Shown here: positions 5,350 to 7,037 of the stretch, piece after piece
How the letters are laid out: the number at the start of each line of letters is the position of its first letter
How positions within the stretch are numbered: position 1 is the first letter of the stretch
NCBI GenBank assembly: GCA_031266115.1
Contig: JAISBQ010000036.1
Location: 1-7,037 of the forward strand
Direction: 5' to 3'
Length of the DNA: 7,037 nucleotides
Source of the DNA: Bifidobacteriaceae bacterium
Lineage (GTDB): Bacteria; Actinomycetota; Actinomycetes; Actinomycetales; WQXJ01
Notes under the pieces: model-generated
The model's database searches: none
What the model was told of the DNA's origin: nothing
The model's input: only the letters and a program-made list of their open reading frames with translations
Position numbers and translations under genes: made by a program

Positions 5350-7037
5350 GTGTCCACTTCATCGTCCCGAATCGCCCTAGAGCGTCCGAGGCGCCGCCGC
5401 GCGGTCATCGCGGCCGCCATCGCCGCCTGCGTTGGCCTCGCGGGGTTGGTCGGAGCGACCGCCCCGGTTGCCCAGGCTGACGACACTCCCGCTTTCCAAA
5501 ACCAATCCCTTCCCTTCGATGTCCGGGCCGCCGACATGGTGTCGCGGATGACCTGGCAGGAGAAGGTGGGCCAGCTTCGCTCGGCCAACTCTCCCAGCTC
5601 TAACCCGGCAGACCCTCAATACCAGGCCATCCCGCGGCTCGGCATCATCGCCTACCGCTACTGGAACGAGGCACTCCACGGCGTGGTCGGCGTCACCGGC
5701 GCCACCTCCTTCCCCTCGGCCCTCGGCATCGGCTCCACCTGGAACCGCGCACTGGTCAAGGAGATGGGCACCGCGATCGGCGACGAGGCTCGTGCCGGAC
5801 AGAACACCGGCTCGGGCAACGGGCTCACCTACTGGTCCCCCACCATCAACCTCAACCGCGACCCCCGCTGGGGACGCGCCGATGAGTCCTATGGTGAAGA
5901 CCCCTACCTCATGGGTGAGATCGGCAAGCAGTTTGTCTCCGGCGCCCAGAGCGGCGATCCCACGTACACCAAGATCGTGTCCACCCCGAAGCACTACTTC
6001 GCCAACAATGCCGAGAACTACCGCCGCAACGGCGATTCCGTGCTTTCCGAGCGTGCTCTGCGCGAGTATTACACCCCGGCGTTCGCCGAACTGATCGGCG
6101 CCGACGGCTCCGCATCCCGCTCCTTCATGACCTCCTACAACCGCATCAACGGCGTGCCGGCCTCAGCCTCCACGTTCGCGATCGAGACGCTCGCCCGCCG
6201 GACCTGGGGCTTCGATGGCTTCACCACCTCGGACTGCGACGCGATCCTCGACGAGCACCAGCGCCACCTGTGGGAGCCCGAGGAGTTGGGCGGCCGCTCC
6301 ATCACCGCCGCCGAGGCGACCGCCTGGTCCCTCAAGGCCGGCACCGACCTCGCGTGCGACAACGGCAACTGGGCCCAGCAGTACGTGGGCAATGTCGACG
6401 CCGCCCGCAACCAGGGCCTCATCACCGAGGCCGATGTCGACGTGGTTCTCCTTCGCGTGTTCACCGAGCGCATGCGCCTCGGCGAATTCGACGACGCGTC
6501 CAAGGTTCGCTACCGCGGCACGGATTACCGCACCCAGGCCATCGGCGCCAACTCTGCGGTCCACACCTCCATCGCCAACCAGATGGCAGACGAGGCCCCC
6601 ATCCTGCTGAAGAACGAGCCGGTCACCGGCACCGCGGACAACGCGCTACCCCTCACGGCGGCCGACGCCGATGACGTGGTCCTCGTGGGCTACATGGGCA
6701 CCGAAGCCGTCCTTGGCGGCTACTCCGGCAGCCCCAGCCCCGCCCCCGTCACCCCGCTCACGGGTCTGACCCAGGCGGTCAAGTCCTTCAGCCCGTCCGC
6801 GAGCGTCACCCAGATCGACGGAATCACCCCGAAGTACGGCGCCAAGCCCGGCGTGCGCGGCGTGACCTTCGCCGACGCCAACAACACCACGACCTTCACC
6901 TCGACGCCTCCGCCGCAGGCCCGCAACGCCGTGTGGGATTGGCTCGGCTGGCAGGGCATCCAGTACGACCCGGTCGACAGCTACCCCACCGCGATGATGC
7001 CGAACCAGGACTGGGGTGGCATGTTCTCCATCACCAC
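5350..7037 (+). CDS. Secreted GH3 glycoside hydrolase, beta-xylosidase-like (3' partial)
   Basis: The second GH3 enzyme, a paralogue of the gene ending at 3631; 562 residues are visible before the window ends. From GTG 5350 the protein opens with a Sec-type signal peptide: a basic stretch RPRRRR (12-17), a hydrophobic core (18-41) and a likely cut after AQA (41-43). Catalytic-domain landmarks are WNEALHG (105-111, typical of the xylosidase-like part of GH3), RDPRWGR (170-176), ESYGEDP shortly after, Lys214-His215 in KHYFANNAENY, and TSDCDAI with Asp295 as predicted nucleophile. The C-terminal GH3 domain begins with DEAPILLKNEP and GGYSGS. The inserted beta-sandwich seen in the paralogue is just starting at DWGGMFS when the window ends. 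Codons favour C or G in third position more than in the paralogue. Beta-xylosidase or alpha-L-arabinofuranosidase activity is inferred from motifs; a glucosidase is possible. Confidence 0.93.
   Translation, partial: MSTSSSRIALERPRRRRAVIAAAIAACVGLAGLVGATAPVAQADDTPAFQNQSLPFDVRAADMVSRMTWQEKVGQLRSANSPSSNPADPQYQAIPRLGIIAYRYWNEALHGVVGVTGATSFPSALGIGSTWNRALVKEMGTAIGDEARAGQNTGSGNGLTYWSPTINLNRDPRWGRADESYGEDPYLMGEIGKQFVSGAQSGDPTYTKIVSTPKHYFANNAENYRRNGDSVLSERALREYYTPAFAELIGADGSASRSFMTSYNRINGVPASASTFAIETLARRTWGFDGFTTSDCDAILDEHQRHLWEPEELGGRSITAAEATAWSLKAGTDLACDNGNWAQQYVGNVDAARNQGLITEADVDVVLLRVFTERMRLGEFDDASKVRYRGTDYRTQAIGANSAVHTSIANQMADEAPILLKNEPVTGTADNALPLTAADADDVVLVGYMGTEAVLGGYSGSPSPAPVTPLTGLTQAVKSFSPSASVTQIDGITPKYGAKPGVRGVTFADANNTTTFTSTPPPQARNAVWDWLGWQGIQYDPVDSYPTAMMPNQDWGGMFSIT

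Noticed and set aside
5377..5994. 205-residue frame on the - strand inside the second GH3 gene
   Set aside because: It is antisense to the signal peptide and conserved GH3 motifs; composition is that of a shadow frame.

Overview
The window is high-GC DNA whose codon use, secreted multidomain carbohydrate-active proteins and C-terminal surface-domain type fit a Gram-positive Actinomycetota host. I cannot fix the genus; Bifidobacteriaceae, Actinomycetaceae or Propionibacteriaceae-like lineages would all fit. All four genes I can support lie on the + strand.

Layout: (1) Positions 2-3631 hold the 3' part of a very large glycoside hydrolase family 3 (GH3) gene. The visible fragment begins just before the catalytic nucleophile motif, so roughly 290 N-terminal residues lie upstream of the window. 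After the catalytic domains come a chain of Ig-like modules, a valine/proline heptad-repeat stalk and a C-terminal actinobacterial surface domain. (2) Positions 3632-3882 contain no gene but carry two strong back-to-back hairpins. (3) Positions 3883-4536 encode a DUF4417-family protein. After 63 bp it is followed by a small ribbon-helix-helix antitoxin-like gene (4600-4842). No recognisable toxin lies next to it. (4) Positions 4843-5349 are non-coding as far as I can tell. They hold a hairpin just after the antitoxin gene, a plausible promoter overlapped by an inverted repeat, a second compact palindrome and a long leader. (5) From 5350 to the window end runs the 5' part of a second secreted GH3 enzyme, a paralogue of the first with the same xylosidase-type motifs and the same inserted-domain architecture.

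The two GH3 enzymes probably act outside the cell on plant-type or host glycans. Their motifs place them in the beta-xylosidase/alpha-L-arabinofuranosidase-like part of GH3, but substrate cannot be read from sequence alone. The DUF4417 plus antitoxin pair looks unrelated to glycan use and may be a small acquired cassette between two functionally related genes. I see no CRISPR array, tRNA, rRNA, transposase or integrase. I do not see strong evidence of a new multi-gene system. The best leads are the cassette, the stalk architecture of the first enzyme, and the leader/operator region of the second.
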